Assembly (NCBI GenBank): GCA_039934475.1
Contig: JBDTMC010000070.1
Coordinates: forward strand, 1-22,601
DNA: 22,601 bases
From: JBDTMC01 sp039934475
Lineage (GTDB): Bacteria > Acidobacteriota > Terriglobia > Bryobacterales > Bryobacteraceae
Reading direction: 5' to 3'
Part shown: piece by piece, positions 14,108 to 22,601 of the stretch
Numbering within the stretch: the stretch's first letter is position 1
How the letters are laid out: every line of letters starts with the position of its first letter
Notes under the pieces: generated by a model
Told to the model about the DNA's origin: nothing
Seen by the model: only the letters and a program-made list of their open reading frames with translations
The model's database searches: none
Position numbers and translations under genes: made by a program

Positions 14108-16189
14108 ATGAAGTGTCTTATTTCTTTACTGTTTTTGGCTGCCTCGGCGCTGGCGCAGCAGGCCGCGCCCATCCGCCCGCCCGCTGTTCCGCTGATCACG
14201 CACGATCCCTACTTCAGTGTTTGGTCCACCGCCGACCGGCTCACCGATGAGCCTACCAAACACTGGACCGGAACCGACCAGCCTCTTACGGGCCTGCTCC
14301 GTATCGACGGCGCGCCCTACCGTTTCATCGGCCCCTCTCCGCGTGGCGCAGGCGAAGTCCCCGCCCTGGAACAGGTGTCTCTCCAAATCACGCCCACTCG
14401 TACGATGTATGGCTTCCGCGGCGCAGGCATCCAACTCGACCTCACATTCCTCACACCCGCGCTGCCGCACGATCTCGATACGTTATCCCGCCCTGTCACC
14501 TACCTCACTTGGGTGGTGCGTTCCACAGATGCGAAGCCGCACAACGTCGCCGTGTACCTCGATTGGTCCGCCCATTGGGTGGTGAACACGCCTGAGCAGC
14601 GCGTCCAATGGTCGCACAACAAGGTCGGCGATCTGGCCGTGATGCGAATGGGCTCCATGGAGCAACCCGTGCTGGCGAAGTCGGGCGACAACCTGCGCAT
14701 TGACTGGGGTTTCTTGTACATCGCCATACCGCCGAATCAAGAATCAGTGAGTATGCGCGGCACTAACATGCAGGCCCGGCGCACGTTCACGACGACTGGG
14801 GAACTACCCGAGTCCGATGACCTGGAACCTCCCGCGCAAACCTCGCGCAACTTGCCCGTGCTGGCTCTGCGCATGGACTTGGGAGCCGTCACCGCACCAG
14901 TGTCCCGCCGCGTGATTGTCGCCTACGACGATCAGTTCTCCATTGAGTACTTCAACCGCCGCCTGCGCCCGTATTGGCGGCGCAATGGCATGGAGGCAGC
15001 CGAGTTGCTGACGTCCGCCGCCGCCAACTACGAGGCGTACGAAGCGATGTCCAAGACCTTCGACGACAGCCTCACTGCCGATCTGGTAAAGGCTGGCGGC
15101 CCGAAGTATGCCGCACTCGCTACAGTAGCCTATCGTCAAACCCTGGCTGCGCACAAACTGGTAGCCGATATGGACGGCACGCCACTCTACTTCAGCAAAG
15201 AGAACTTCAGCAACGGGTGCATCGATACCGTGGACGTCACTTATCCCTCTGCGCCTTTCTTCCTGCTGTTGAATCCTCAATTATTGAAGGCCCAGCTGCG
15301 GCCCATTCTCGATTACTCCAGCCTGCCGCGCTGGCGCTTCCCGTTCGCTCCCCACGATCTGGGCACATACCCGCTGGCCAATGGCCAAGTCTATGGCGGA
15401 GGCGAAAAGACCGAAGAAAACCAGATGCCCGTAGAGGAAAGCGGCAACATGTTGATCCTGCTGGCTGCGCTGGCCAAGACGGAAGGCAACGCCGACTTCT
15501 CCGCCCACTACTGGCCTGTGTTGGAACGCTGGGCCGCGTACTTGAAGGACAAAGGACTCGACCCTGAGAACCAACTCTCCACCGATGATTTTGCCGGCCA
15601 CCTTGCGCACAATACGAATCTCTCGCTGAAGGCGATCGACGCGCTGGGCGGCTTCGGGCTGCTTGCCCAGATGACGGGGAAGACCGCGCTCGCCACCCAA
15701 TACTCAGCCACCGCGAAGGAAATGGCCGCCAAGTGGATGCAAATGGCCGCCGACGGCGACCACTACCGCCTCGCTTTCGATAAACCCGGCACGTGGAGCC
15801 AGAAGTACAACCTGGTGTGGGACAAGCTGCTTGGCTTGCACCTCTTCCCCGCTGAGGTGGCACGCAAAGAGATCGCCTACTACAAGACCAAGCAGAACGC
15901 ATTCGGCCTGCCGCTGGACAACCGTGAGACCTACACCAAGCTCGATTGGATCATCTGGACAGCCACCCTTACTGAGAACGGCGACGATTTTGCCACAATC
16001 GCCGACTACGGCTACAAGTTCGCGAATGAGACCTCCACTCGCGTTCCGCTCAGCGATTGGTATTGGACACTCGACGGCAAGCAGCGCGGCTTTCAAGCAC
16101 GCAGTGTTGTGGGCGGCATTTTTATCAAAATGCTGGACAATCCGGAAACCTGGAAGAAGTGGTCGTCGCGCGCGCCGAAATCCCGCTGA
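14108..16189 (+). CDS. secreted glutaminase A-like protein (DUF4964/DUF5127/DUF4965/DUF1793)
   Basis: This 693-residue secreted protein resembles fungal glutaminase A and its bacterial relatives. The Sec leader is MKCLISLLFLAASALAQ. The early motif RPPAVPLITHDPYFSVWSTADRLTD and then HWTGTDQPLTGLLRIDG are diagnostic of the N-terminal domain. The later helical region (for example ENQMPVEESGNMLILLAALA and LSTDDFAGHLAHNTNLSLKAI) matches the alpha/alpha-barrel part. Glutaminase activity has been shown for fungal members, but the bacterial role is uncertain and a carbohydrate-related function is possible given the neighbouring GH32. The open frame extends to 14021, but ATG 14108 is chosen because it begins the signal peptide. 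A hairpin sits on its stop codon. Confidence 0.86.
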   Translation: MKCLISLLFLAASALAQQAAPIRPPAVPLITHDPYFSVWSTADRLTDEPTKHWTGTDQPLTGLLRIDGAPYRFIGPSPRGAGEVPALEQVSLQITPTRTMYGFRGAGIQLDLTFLTPALPHDLDTLSRPVTYLTWVVRSTDAKPHNVAVYLDWSAHWVVNTPEQRVQWSHNKVGDLAVMRMGSMEQPVLAKSGDNLRIDWGFLYIAIPPNQESVSMRGTNMQARRTFTTTGELPESDDLEPPAQTSRNLPVLALRMDLGAVTAPVSRRVIVAYDDQFSIEYFNRRLRPYWRRNGMEAAELLTSAAANYEAYEAMSKTFDDSLTADLVKAGGPKYAALATVAYRQTLAAHKLVADMDGTPLYFSKENFSNGCIDTVDVTYPSAPFFLLLNPQLLKAQLRPILDYSSLPRWRFPFAPHDLGTYPLANGQVYGGGEKTEENQMPVEESGNMLILLAALAKTEGNADFSAHYWPVLERWAAYLKDKGLDPENQLSTDDFAGHLAHNTNLSLKAIDALGGFGLLAQMTGKTALATQYSATAKEMAAKWMQMAADGDHYRLAFDKPGTWSQKYNLVWDKLLGLHLFPAEVARKEIAYYKTKQNAFGLPLDNRETYTKLDWIIWTATLTENGDDFATIADYGYKFANETSTRVPLSDWYWTLDGKQRGFQARSVVGGIFIKMLDNPETWKKWSSRAPKSR

Positions 16190-16198
16190 AACAGCGGG
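16182..16198 (+). terminator. hairpin at the end of the DUF4965 gene
   Basis: A perfect 7-bp stem CCCGCTG/CAGCGGG with an AAA loop overlaps the stop codon TGA (16187-16189). Only two T residues follow, so it is at best a weak intrinsic terminator. It may instead protect the transcript end. Confidence 0.45.
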
Positions 16199-16281
16199 TT
16201 GCAACGTTAACGAAGTACAATCAAAGAGAGGCTTGTTCCACCGTGCCTCTCATGATTACTTTTCGGTAGCGGCATCAGAAC

Positions 16282-18423
16282 TTGAGCACAACGCAGGAAC
16301 CGCCCGTCACTCAAAAATTCCGGATCAGCGCGACATTCAACGCGGAGCCGCTGCTTCCGGTTTTGGAGTTTTGGGCCAAAACACTTGGCGCTGAATCGGA
16401 CGTCGAATTCGCGCCCTACAACCAACCGCTGCAGACTCTGCTCGACCCAGCGAGTGTCTTCGCGCACAATCGCGATGGCGTCAACGTGCTGCTGGTGCGT
16501 TGGGAAGACCTGGGGCAGTTCGCTGAAGCGGGAGCAGCCGCACTGGAGGCGAATGCGCACGATCTGATTCGCGCCGCGCGTTCGGCCGAACCCGGCGGTA
16601 CTCTCATCTTCTGCCTCTGTCCACCTTCGCCCGCCTTCGCAGCCTCGCACATCCATTTGAGAAAACGTCTGAATGAGCGGCTGGGAGCTGCACTGGAGGA
16701 AGTACCCGGCGTGCAGTATTTAGGATACGACGCCATTGCGCGTCTCTATCCAGTGGATCGCTGGGACAATCCACAAGGCGAGGAACTGGGTCGTATTCCC
16801 TACACGGATGCGTATTTCGTGGCGCTGGGGACGTCGCTGGTTCGCCTCGCTGTGGCCCTCCACTCGGCGCCGTACAAAGTCATTGCTCTCGATTGCGACA
16901 ACACCATGTGGAAGGGCATTTGTGGCGAGGATGGCCCGGAAGGCGTGGTGCTGGACGAAGGCCGCCGCACTCTGCAGAAGATCATGCGCGAGCAGCGCGA
17001 CGCCGGAATGCTGCTCACCATGGCCAGCAAGAACAATGAGCGCGACGTGATGGAGACGCTGGCGCGCAACCCGCTGATGCCTCTACGCCTGCCACATTTC
17101 ACCGCTTGGCGCATCAACTGGGACGACAAACCCGCAAATCTCGCGTCGCTTGCCGAAGAGCTCAGCCTCGGTTTGGACAGCTTCATCTTCCTCGACGACA
17201 ACCCCAAGGAGTGCGCCGAAGTAGAGGATGTGCTTCCGGAAGTCCTCTGCCTTACCCTCCCCGGACGCGACGAAGAGATCCCCCACTTCCTGCATCACAT
17301 CTGGGCCTTCGATCACCCTGTGGTGACCGAGGAAGACCGGCATCGCAACAGCTACTACGCGCAATCACAGGAGTTCGGCCGCGCCATCCGCGGCGCGTCG
17401 GACTTGCAACACTTCTACGACACTCTGCAACTACGCGTGACGGTGGACCCACTGGCCCCCGAACACCTGACCCGAGCCGCACAACTGACCCAGCGCACCA
17501 ACCAGTTCAACCTCACCACGATTCGCCGGACGGAAGCGGAACTGATGGCGCTGGCCGAAAATGGCTACCGACTTCTGACGGCAACCGCCTCCGACCGTTT
17601 CGGCGACTATGGCGTCATCGGACTGGTCATCCTTGAGCCCCGCGCGAAGGCCTTTTATCTCGATACGTTCCTGTTGAGCTGCCGCGCCCTGGGCCGTGGC
17701 GTGGAACACAACGTGTTGCGTCATGTGGGTCGCCTGGCCCTGGATCAGGGCCTGGAAACCGTAGTGGCCCCCTTGAACATTACCGGGAAAAACCAACCGG
17801 CGCGCCAGTTCCTGGAAAGCATCGCCGAACCCTACCGGCAAACAACCGCCGAAGGCTTCGAGTTCGCCATGCCTTCCGCCTACGCAGCCTCCGTGGAGTG
17901 GAAAGCAGCAACGCCGGCGGAGGCGAAAACCGGCGGCGTGCCGAAGAAACGCAGTAAGCGGCGGCGCCTTGTCGACTACATTCGCATCGCTCGCGAGTTG
18001 GGAACGGCAGACCAGATTCTGGCCGAGATGAGGCGCCAGCGGATGGCGGCAGGGGATGCCGCGCCAGCCTCTGATCCACCGGCTAGCGAGACCGAACTTC
18101 GCTTGGCCGCCATCTGGAGCGATCTGCTGGAACGCGCTGCCATCGGCCGCAGTGACAATTTCTTCGACCTCGGCGGACACAGCCTGCTAGCGGTCTTGCT
18201 GTTGGTCCGCGTGAAGGAAGCCTTCGGCGTGGATCTTCACATTGATGACGTATACTCGGCGACAATGACACTGGCGGGAATGGCCTCCACCATTGAAGCG
18301 CGGCAGATGGGCGCGGTTGACGCCGAAGACTACGCCAGCCTGCTCGCTGAGATCGAGAATCTGTCTGACGAAGAGGTGCGCGCCCTTTTGGAGCAGGAGC
18401 AGACCGGACAGACTGGGGACTAG
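16282..18423 (+). CDS. FkbH-like HAD glyceryl-loading protein fused to a carrier domain
   Basis: The 713-residue protein has an FkbH N-terminal region (about 13-195, with VEFAPYNQPLQTLLDP), then the HAD domain. The catalytic ALDCDNTMWKG contains D204 and D206, and FLDDNP is at 303-308. A C-terminal GNAT-like part carries RTNQFN (405-410) and CRALGRGVE (467-475). A peptidyl/acyl-carrier domain follows (about 600-672) with the phosphopantetheine site S634 in DLGGHSLL. FkbH enzymes load a glycerate unit from 1,3-bisphosphoglycerate onto a carrier. Here enzyme and carrier are one chain. The end (LSDEEVRALLEQEQ) resembles linkers seen after carriers in NRPS/PKS proteins. The only start after an in-frame stop at 16267 is TTG 16282, without a clear ribosome site. 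Glycosyltransferase genes follow within 3 bases. Confidence 0.9.
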   Translation: MSTTQEPPVTQKFRISATFNAEPLLPVLEFWAKTLGAESDVEFAPYNQPLQTLLDPASVFAHNRDGVNVLLVRWEDLGQFAEAGAAALEANAHDLIRAARSAEPGGTLIFCLCPPSPAFAASHIHLRKRLNERLGAALEEVPGVQYLGYDAIARLYPVDRWDNPQGEELGRIPYTDAYFVALGTSLVRLAVALHSAPYKVIALDCDNTMWKGICGEDGPEGVVLDEGRRTLQKIMREQRDAGMLLTMASKNNERDVMETLARNPLMPLRLPHFTAWRINWDDKPANLASLAEELSLGLDSFIFLDDNPKECAEVEDVLPEVLCLTLPGRDEEIPHFLHHIWAFDHPVVTEEDRHRNSYYAQSQEFGRAIRGASDLQHFYDTLQLRVTVDPLAPEHLTRAAQLTQRTNQFNLTTIRRTEAELMALAENGYRLLTATASDRFGDYGVIGLVILEPRAKAFYLDTFLLSCRALGRGVEHNVLRHVGRLALDQGLETVVAPLNITGKNQPARQFLESIAEPYRQTTAEGFEFAMPSAYAASVEWKAATPAEAKTGGVPKKRSKRRRLVDYIRIARELGTADQILAEMRRQRMAAGDAAPASDPPASETELRLAAIWSDLLERAAIGRSDNFFDLGGHSLLAVLLLVRVKEAFGVDLHIDDVYSATMTLAGMASTIEARQMGAVDAEDYASLLAEIENLSDEEVRALLEQEQTGQTGD

Positions 18424-18426
18424 CAC

Positions 18427-19638
18427 GTGCGCATTCTGCTGGCATCCAACGCTTCGTATGAGCCGCCCCGCGGAGGCTCCACGCGCAGCAATCTGGCTTG
18501 GCTCCGGCATCTGGCGTCCCGCGGTCACCAATTGCGAATTGTCTGTGCCGCGCCGCCAGAGAAGCGGCAGGCCGCCACCGAACTGATCAGTGCCGATGGT
18601 CTGCCTGTACTCTCCATTCGCGATCTTCCCCGCCATATCAACCTGCTGAGCGAAGAGATCCGCACCTTCGCGCCAGACTGGGTGCTGGTGTCTTCGGAAG
18701 ACCTCAGCCATACCATCCTCCGCGAAGCACACCGCGCCGCTGCCGGTCGCCTGATCTATTTGGCGCACACTCCACAGTTCTATCCATTCGGTCCCGCCAG
18801 TTGGCACCAGGACGCACAGGCCACCGAAATCGTGCGGCGCGCGGCTGCGGTAGTGGCCATCGGACACCACACGGCCGCTTACATTGAACAACACTGTGGA
18901 CGCTCGGCCGCCGTGATCCACCCGCCCATTTACGGCCAACCGCCGTATGCGCGCCTGGGGAGCTTCGACGCCGGCATGATCCTCATGATTAATCCGTGCG
19001 CCGTAAAGGGCCTAAGCATTTTTCTCGCGCTCGCCAGGCGCTTTCCGAAGTACGAGTTCGGCGCGCTGCAAGGTTGGGGCACTACGGCAGCAGACCGGGC
19101 AGCCATTGCGCTGCAACCGAATGCTCGCCTGCTGGGCAGCGTAAAGAATATCGAAGAAGCCCTTGGCGCATCACGTCTGCTGCTGATGCCGTCGCTCTGG
19201 TACGAAGGCTTCGGTCTTATCACAATGGAGGCGATGCTCCGCAGCCTGCCCGTCATCGCCAGCGATTCGGGAGGATTGCTCGAAGCCAAGCAAGACACCG
19301 GGTTCGTCATTCCCGTGCGTGGGATTGAGCAATGGAAGCCAGCCTTCGACGAGACCCATATGCCCGTACCGGTGCTGCCACAGCAGGACATCGAACCGTG
19401 GTCGGACGCGCTCCGTACTCTACTCGAAAACCGCGCGGTCTATGACGCCGAAAGTGAACGTTCCCGCACTGCCGCGATACGCTTCGTCTCCAGCCTCCAC
19501 GTCGAAGACTTTGAAAGCCTGCTGGCTGGGTTGCCGCCCGCCACCGCGGCGTCACCGAGTGCCGACCCGCTGGAACACCTCTCGCCCCTGAAACGCGAGT
19601 TACTACTACGCCGCTTGCGGCAGCGAGCAGGGCAATAA
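18427..19638 (+). CDS. family-4 glycosyltransferase
   Basis: This 403-residue GT-B enzyme has two Rossmann-like halves. The N-terminus is MRILLASNASYEPPRGGSTRSN with the glycine-rich donor or acceptor loop. The C-terminal half has NPCAVKGLSIF, WGTTAADR and the retaining GT4 EX7E pair (E260 and E268 in YEGFGLITMEAM). It probably transfers a sugar from a nucleotide donor, but donor and acceptor are unknown. The tail LEHLSPLKRELLLRRLRQ resembles linker segments of NRPS/PKS proteins and is repeated in the next gene. The GTG start lies 3 bases after the FkbH-carrier gene and the stop is directly followed by the next gene, so they are co-transcribed. Confidence 0.88.
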   Translation: MRILLASNASYEPPRGGSTRSNLAWLRHLASRGHQLRIVCAAPPEKRQAATELISADGLPVLSIRDLPRHINLLSEEIRTFAPDWVLVSSEDLSHTILREAHRAAAGRLIYLAHTPQFYPFGPASWHQDAQATEIVRRAAAVVAIGHHTAAYIEQHCGRSAAVIHPPIYGQPPYARLGSFDAGMILMINPCAVKGLSIFLALARRFPKYEFGALQGWGTTAADRAAIALQPNARLLGSVKNIEEALGASRLLLMPSLWYEGFGLITMEAMLRSLPVIASDSGGLLEAKQDTGFVIPVRGIEQWKPAFDETHMPVPVLPQQDIEPWSDALRTLLENRAVYDAESERSRTAAIRFVSSLHVEDFESLLAGLPPATAASPSADPLEHLSPLKRELLLRRLRQRAGQ

Positions 19639-21672
19639 GTGCGTATCCTGCTGGCCCACAATTCGCTCTACTATCCCGCCCACGGCGGCGGCGACAAATC
19701 GAACCGGCTACTGATGGAAGCGCTGGCCGCGCGCGGACACCAGGTACGCGTGGCCACCCGCGTAGAACGCTTCAGTCAGGCGGACCATGACCGGCTGGCC
19801 GGCGAACTCCGGTCGCGCGCCATTGCTATCGACGACATTCCCGGTGGCGTTTTAAGATTCCAACGCAATGACGTGGACGTGCGCGTCCTGGCGCTGAATC
19901 CGCAGTTGCGGGCATTCTTCACGGCGCAGATCGCCGAATTCGATCCCGACGTTATCGTCACGTCCACCGACGACCCTGCGCAACTCCTTTTCGACGTTGC
20001 AGTGAAAGCCGCCCGCGCCCATGTCGTCTATCTGGTGCGGGCAACGATCGCCGCGCCGTTTGGACCCGAGAGTTCTTCGTTGAGCGAGGAACGGACGATT
20101 CGGTTACGCCAGGCCGATGGCGTCGTCGGGGTAAGCCAGTACGTCGCCGACTACTGTTGCAAGTACGGCGGCCTCGATGCCATCCACGTTCCGATTTCGC
20201 TCCTGGAACCCGGTCGCCCGGATGCCGTCGGCGCATTCGACAACCGGTACGTGCTGATGGTGAACCCCTGTTCGGTGAAGGGCATCGACATTCTGCTTGG
20301 CCTGGCCGACCGCATGCCTGAGGTTACCTTCGGCGCCGTCCCTACCTGGGGAACTACCGCCCGCGATCGCGAGTCACTGAAGCGCCGTGCCAATATCCGG
20401 ATTCTGCAACCCGTGGACAACATCGACGACCTGCTACGCCAGACTCGAGTGATGTTGGTGCCCTCCGTGTGGGCTGAGGCGCGCTCGCGGATGATCCTGG
20501 AATCGATGGCGCGTGCGATCCCAGTGATGGCAAGCGATGTCGGCGGCATACATGAGGCAATGATGGGTGTGGATTACCTGCTACCCGTCAATCAGGTGAC
20601 GGGCTACAGGCCTACCGTCGATGAGCACATGGTACCGGTGGCTGAAGTGCCACCCCAAAATGTGGGCCCGTGGGTGGACGTGTTGCATCGCCTCACTACT
20701 GACCGTGCTCACTGGGACAGTGTTTCCCGGCGCTCGCGTGAGGCCGCCCTCAACTACATGGATTACCTCACCGCCCAACCGTTTGAAGCGGTATTGGAAG
20801 CGCTTCGCCGCAATCCGAAACGTGGACCAGCGGTAGCCGAAGCACGCCGTAACCCGTTGGAGGGACTCTCCGACCAGAAGAAGAAGTTGCTGGCATTACG
20901 CTTGAAGCAGCGCACCATCCTACAAGTAGAGAGCAATCTTTGGTTCCCGGGAGCCGAAGCCGCGCCGCCGGGTGCCTTGCGTTTGTTTTGCTTCCCCTAT
21001 GCCGGTGGCGGCACGCTTCCGTATCGCAAGTGGGCGCCATCGCTGCAAGAAACGGCGTACGTTTGTCCGGTACGCCTGCCGGGCCGCGAGAGCCGCCTCA
21101 ACGAAACACCCGTCGAATCAATGTCCGATCTAGTGACGACGCTGGCGCGCGAGTTGGAATCCCTGCCGGCCTCTCCCTTCGCCTTCTTCGGTCACAGCAT
21201 GGGCGGCGTGATTGCCTTTGAGCTGGCGCGGGAACTGAGGCGCCGCGGTAAACCCATGCCCACGGTCTTGATCGCCTCCGCCGCCCGTGCACCGCAGTTC
21301 CGGTTGAATCACCAGCCACCACCGGAGCCTTCGGAAACCGAGTTCCTGGAGCAGATCCGCCGCATGGATGGCATCCCGCCAGATGTTCTGGCCAATGAGG
21401 AACTGCTTCGTTTGGCTATGCCGGCGCTCCGCGCGGACGCTCGGATGTATACCCGCTACGTCTATACACCGGAAGATCCGCTGGCGCTTCCGGTGTTCGC
21501 CTACGGCGGCGATGCCGACCCCAACGTCACCATCCAACACCTGCAAGCGTGGAACTTGCAAACTACGGCGGCGTTTGAGGCGCGAACGTTTCCAGGTGCC
21601 CATTTCTATTGGCAGAAGTCAGGCACCGCCCTGCTGGCGGAGTTGGAAACAGACCTACGGAACACGGGCTGA
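19639..21672 (+). CDS. glycosyltransferase fused to type II thioesterase
   Basis: A 677-residue fusion. Residues 1 to about 430 form a GT4-type glycosyltransferase paralogous to the preceding gene, sharing NPCSVKG, WGTTARDR, the EX7E pair (E280, E288) and the LEGLSDQKKKLLALRLKQ tail. Residues about 440-677 form an alpha/beta-hydrolase thioesterase of the GrsT/RifR type II class. Its segment LRLFCFPYAGGG is followed by GHSMGG with S520, GGDADPNV with the likely aspartate D627, and FPGAHFY with H655. Such thioesterases release or edit acyl groups on carrier domains. Here the likely partner is the glyceryl-loaded carrier two genes upstream. The GTG start directly follows the previous stop. I do not recall this fusion as a described architecture. 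The gene ends 18 bases inside the convergent exporter gene. Confidence 0.9.
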   Translation: MRILLAHNSLYYPAHGGGDKSNRLLMEALAARGHQVRVATRVERFSQADHDRLAGELRSRAIAIDDIPGGVLRFQRNDVDVRVLALNPQLRAFFTAQIAEFDPDVIVTSTDDPAQLLFDVAVKAARAHVVYLVRATIAAPFGPESSSLSEERTIRLRQADGVVGVSQYVADYCCKYGGLDAIHVPISLLEPGRPDAVGAFDNRYVLMVNPCSVKGIDILLGLADRMPEVTFGAVPTWGTTARDRESLKRRANIRILQPVDNIDDLLRQTRVMLVPSVWAEARSRMILESMARAIPVMASDVGGIHEAMMGVDYLLPVNQVTGYRPTVDEHMVPVAEVPPQNVGPWVDVLHRLTTDRAHWDSVSRRSREAALNYMDYLTAQPFEAVLEALRRNPKRGPAVAEARRNPLEGLSDQKKKLLALRLKQRTILQVESNLWFPGAEAAPPGALRLFCFPYAGGGTLPYRKWAPSLQETAYVCPVRLPGRESRLNETPVESMSDLVTTLARELESLPASPFAFFGHSMGGVIAFELARELRRRGKPMPTVLIASAARAPQFRLNHQPPPEPSETEFLEQIRRMDGIPPDVLANEELLRLAMPALRADARMYTRYVYTPEDPLALPVFAYGGDADPNVTIQHLQAWNLQTTAAFEARTFPGAHFYWQKSGTALLAELETDLRNTG

Positions 21673-22601
21673 AGTCCCAGGCTCAGCCAGTTCCACTTCA
21701 TCGACATGGGTATCCGCCGCGGGTTCCGGTAGCTTTCCGGCGAGATCCGCAGCCAGCCAGAAGAAGGCTGTCGAGGTGCTGAGAATCCCCGCCGCCACGC
21801 CGATGCCGCGGATGCTGAAGTACTTCGAGCCGATACCCGCCCCCATCAACGAAGCCATCATCGCCAGGTTCAAAGTCATCTCAAAGGTGGAGAACACGCG
21901 CCCGCGGTACTCGTCTTTCACGTGCGTCAGCAGCATGCTCCGGTTGAGCACATTGCAAATGCCCATGCCCAGCCGCGATAACGCAATGAAGAGGATGGAC
22001 CAGGCGATAGTGGGCATGATGGCGAAAGCCACGTAGGCGGCGCCGTGGAGGAAGAAGGAGGCTCCGATGGCGCGCTTGTATCCTTTGAAATCGAGTTTGG
22101 CGCCCAGGCGGTGCCCAACCAGGCCTCCAATGACGAGGCCAACACCAGCGAATCCCCAAATGATGCCAATACCAGCCGCGCCGGCGTTGAACACCACCCG
22201 TCCATAGAGCGTGAACAACACCTGAGCCGCGCCGCCCCCGCTAGCCCAACCCACCTGCGCCAGACCGACAGCCAGAATCGCGCTGTTCGCTCGGATGTAG
22301 CGGGCACTCTCTACGAACTCTTGCCAGCCGCCCTGCCGTGCCTTCTTGACGGTGGCGATGGCGCGGAAGTGGCCCTCCGGCGAGAAGATGCCGTGAACGA
22401 ACCAGGCGCTGACAAAGAAGGAGAGCGCGTTTGCCAGAAACGCCCATTCATAACCAAACTGCATCGTGCTGACGCCGCCGAGCATGGTTCCGATGGTGAG
22501 GGTCAGCCAGGCGGTAGTCTGCGTAAGCGCGTTTGCGGTGTGCAGTTCCTCGGGCGTAGTAACGCGCGGCAGAATCGCCAAGCGCCCACTATTGAAGAAG
22601 G
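21655..22601 (-). CDS. MFS exporter, 5' end cut by the window edge
   Basis: This partial gene encodes at least 315 residues of a major facilitator transporter of the EntS/MFS_3 exporter type. The visible start FFNSGRLAILPRVTTPEELHTANALTQ is the classic loop and helix after the first membrane segments, so the true N-terminus lies beyond 22601. About eight or nine hydrophobic segments remain, for example WAFLANALSFFVSAWFV and AGIGIIWGFAGVGLVIGGLVG. It is convergent with, and overlaps by 18 bases, the glycosyltransferase-thioesterase gene. Its position suggests export of the product of that cluster, but a linked role is inferred only from proximity. Confidence 0.88.
   Translation of the reverse strand, partial: FFNSGRLAILPRVTTPEELHTANALTQTTAWLTLTIGTMLGGVSTMQFGYEWAFLANALSFFVSAWFVHGIFSPEGHFRAIATVKKARQGGWQEFVESARYIRANSAILAVGLAQVGWASGGGAAQVLFTLYGRVVFNAGAAGIGIIWGFAGVGLVIGGLVGHRLGAKLDFKGYKRAIGASFFLHGAAYVAFAIMPTIAWSILFIALSRLGMGICNVLNRSMLLTHVKDEYRGRVFSTFEMTLNLAMMASLMGAGIGSKYFSIRGIGVAAGILSTSTAFFWLAADLAGKLPEPAADTHVDEVELAEPGTSARVP

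Noticed and set aside
16199..16221. Promoter for the FkbH operon made of TTGCAA and TACAAT
   Set aside because: The spacer is only 11 bases, too short for a sigma70-type promoter, although the TACAAT box alone is good.
17431..18180. Minus-strand open frame of 249 codons opposite the FkbH-carrier gene
   Set aside because: It is a shadow of conserved FkbH and carrier motifs with no recognisable domain of its own.

Overview
This window is about 22.6 kb of GC-rich, densely coded bacterial DNA with no gene-free stretch over 300 bases and no tRNA, rRNA, CRISPR array or insertion sequence that I can see. Many small operons face in changing directions. Several enzymes carry twin-arginine (Tat) signal peptides, and there is a mix of secreted glycoside hydrolases, RraA and DUF4965 proteins and family-V aminotransferase paralogues. 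This resembles Acidobacteriota of the Solibacter/Bryobacter type. That placement is an inference from gene style, not from a marker gene.

Left edge (2-2833, minus): a 943-residue NACHT NTPase ends in a formylglycine-generating-enzyme (FGE/C-type-lectin-like) domain. The last coding bases look like the variable region of a diversity-generating retroelement (DGR). Nearly every codon there ends in C or T, and the variable positions are codons reachable from AAC by changing adenines. The reverse transcriptase and template repeat would lie beyond position 1. A strong inverted repeat (2817-2860) buries the start codon of this gene.

Metabolic section (2874-9882): a secreted GH51 arabinofuranosidase comes first. 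Next is a minus-strand operon of a Tat-exported class-V aminotransferase, proC, and a PhzF-family protein with a signal peptide. A second aminotransferase of the same length (428 aa) is transcribed divergently from the first and is followed by a Tat-exported URO-D-fold protein.

Small metal-flavoured section (9896-11668): a secreted Cys/His-rich protein is divergent from a PadR-type regulator, a hotdog thioesterase and a NifX-like protein. An operator-like palindrome sits between them. The PadR gene looks frameshifted by a small deletion.

RraA/GH section (11680-16189): an RraA-like protein, a short AT-rich repeat-bearing spacer, a Tat-exported GH32 fructan hydrolase, and a divergent secreted DUF4965/glutaminase-A-like protein.

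Right end (16282-22601): a compact biosynthetic unit. It contains an FkbH-like glyceryl-loading protein fused to its own carrier domain, a family-4 glycosyltransferase, and a paralogous glycosyltransferase fused to a type II thioesterase. A convergent MFS exporter is cut by the window edge. There is no ketosynthase or adenylation domain here, so this may be an unusual route that attaches a glycerate-derived acyl group to a glycoside. With the putative DGR-diversified NACHT protein, it is the most interesting part of the window.
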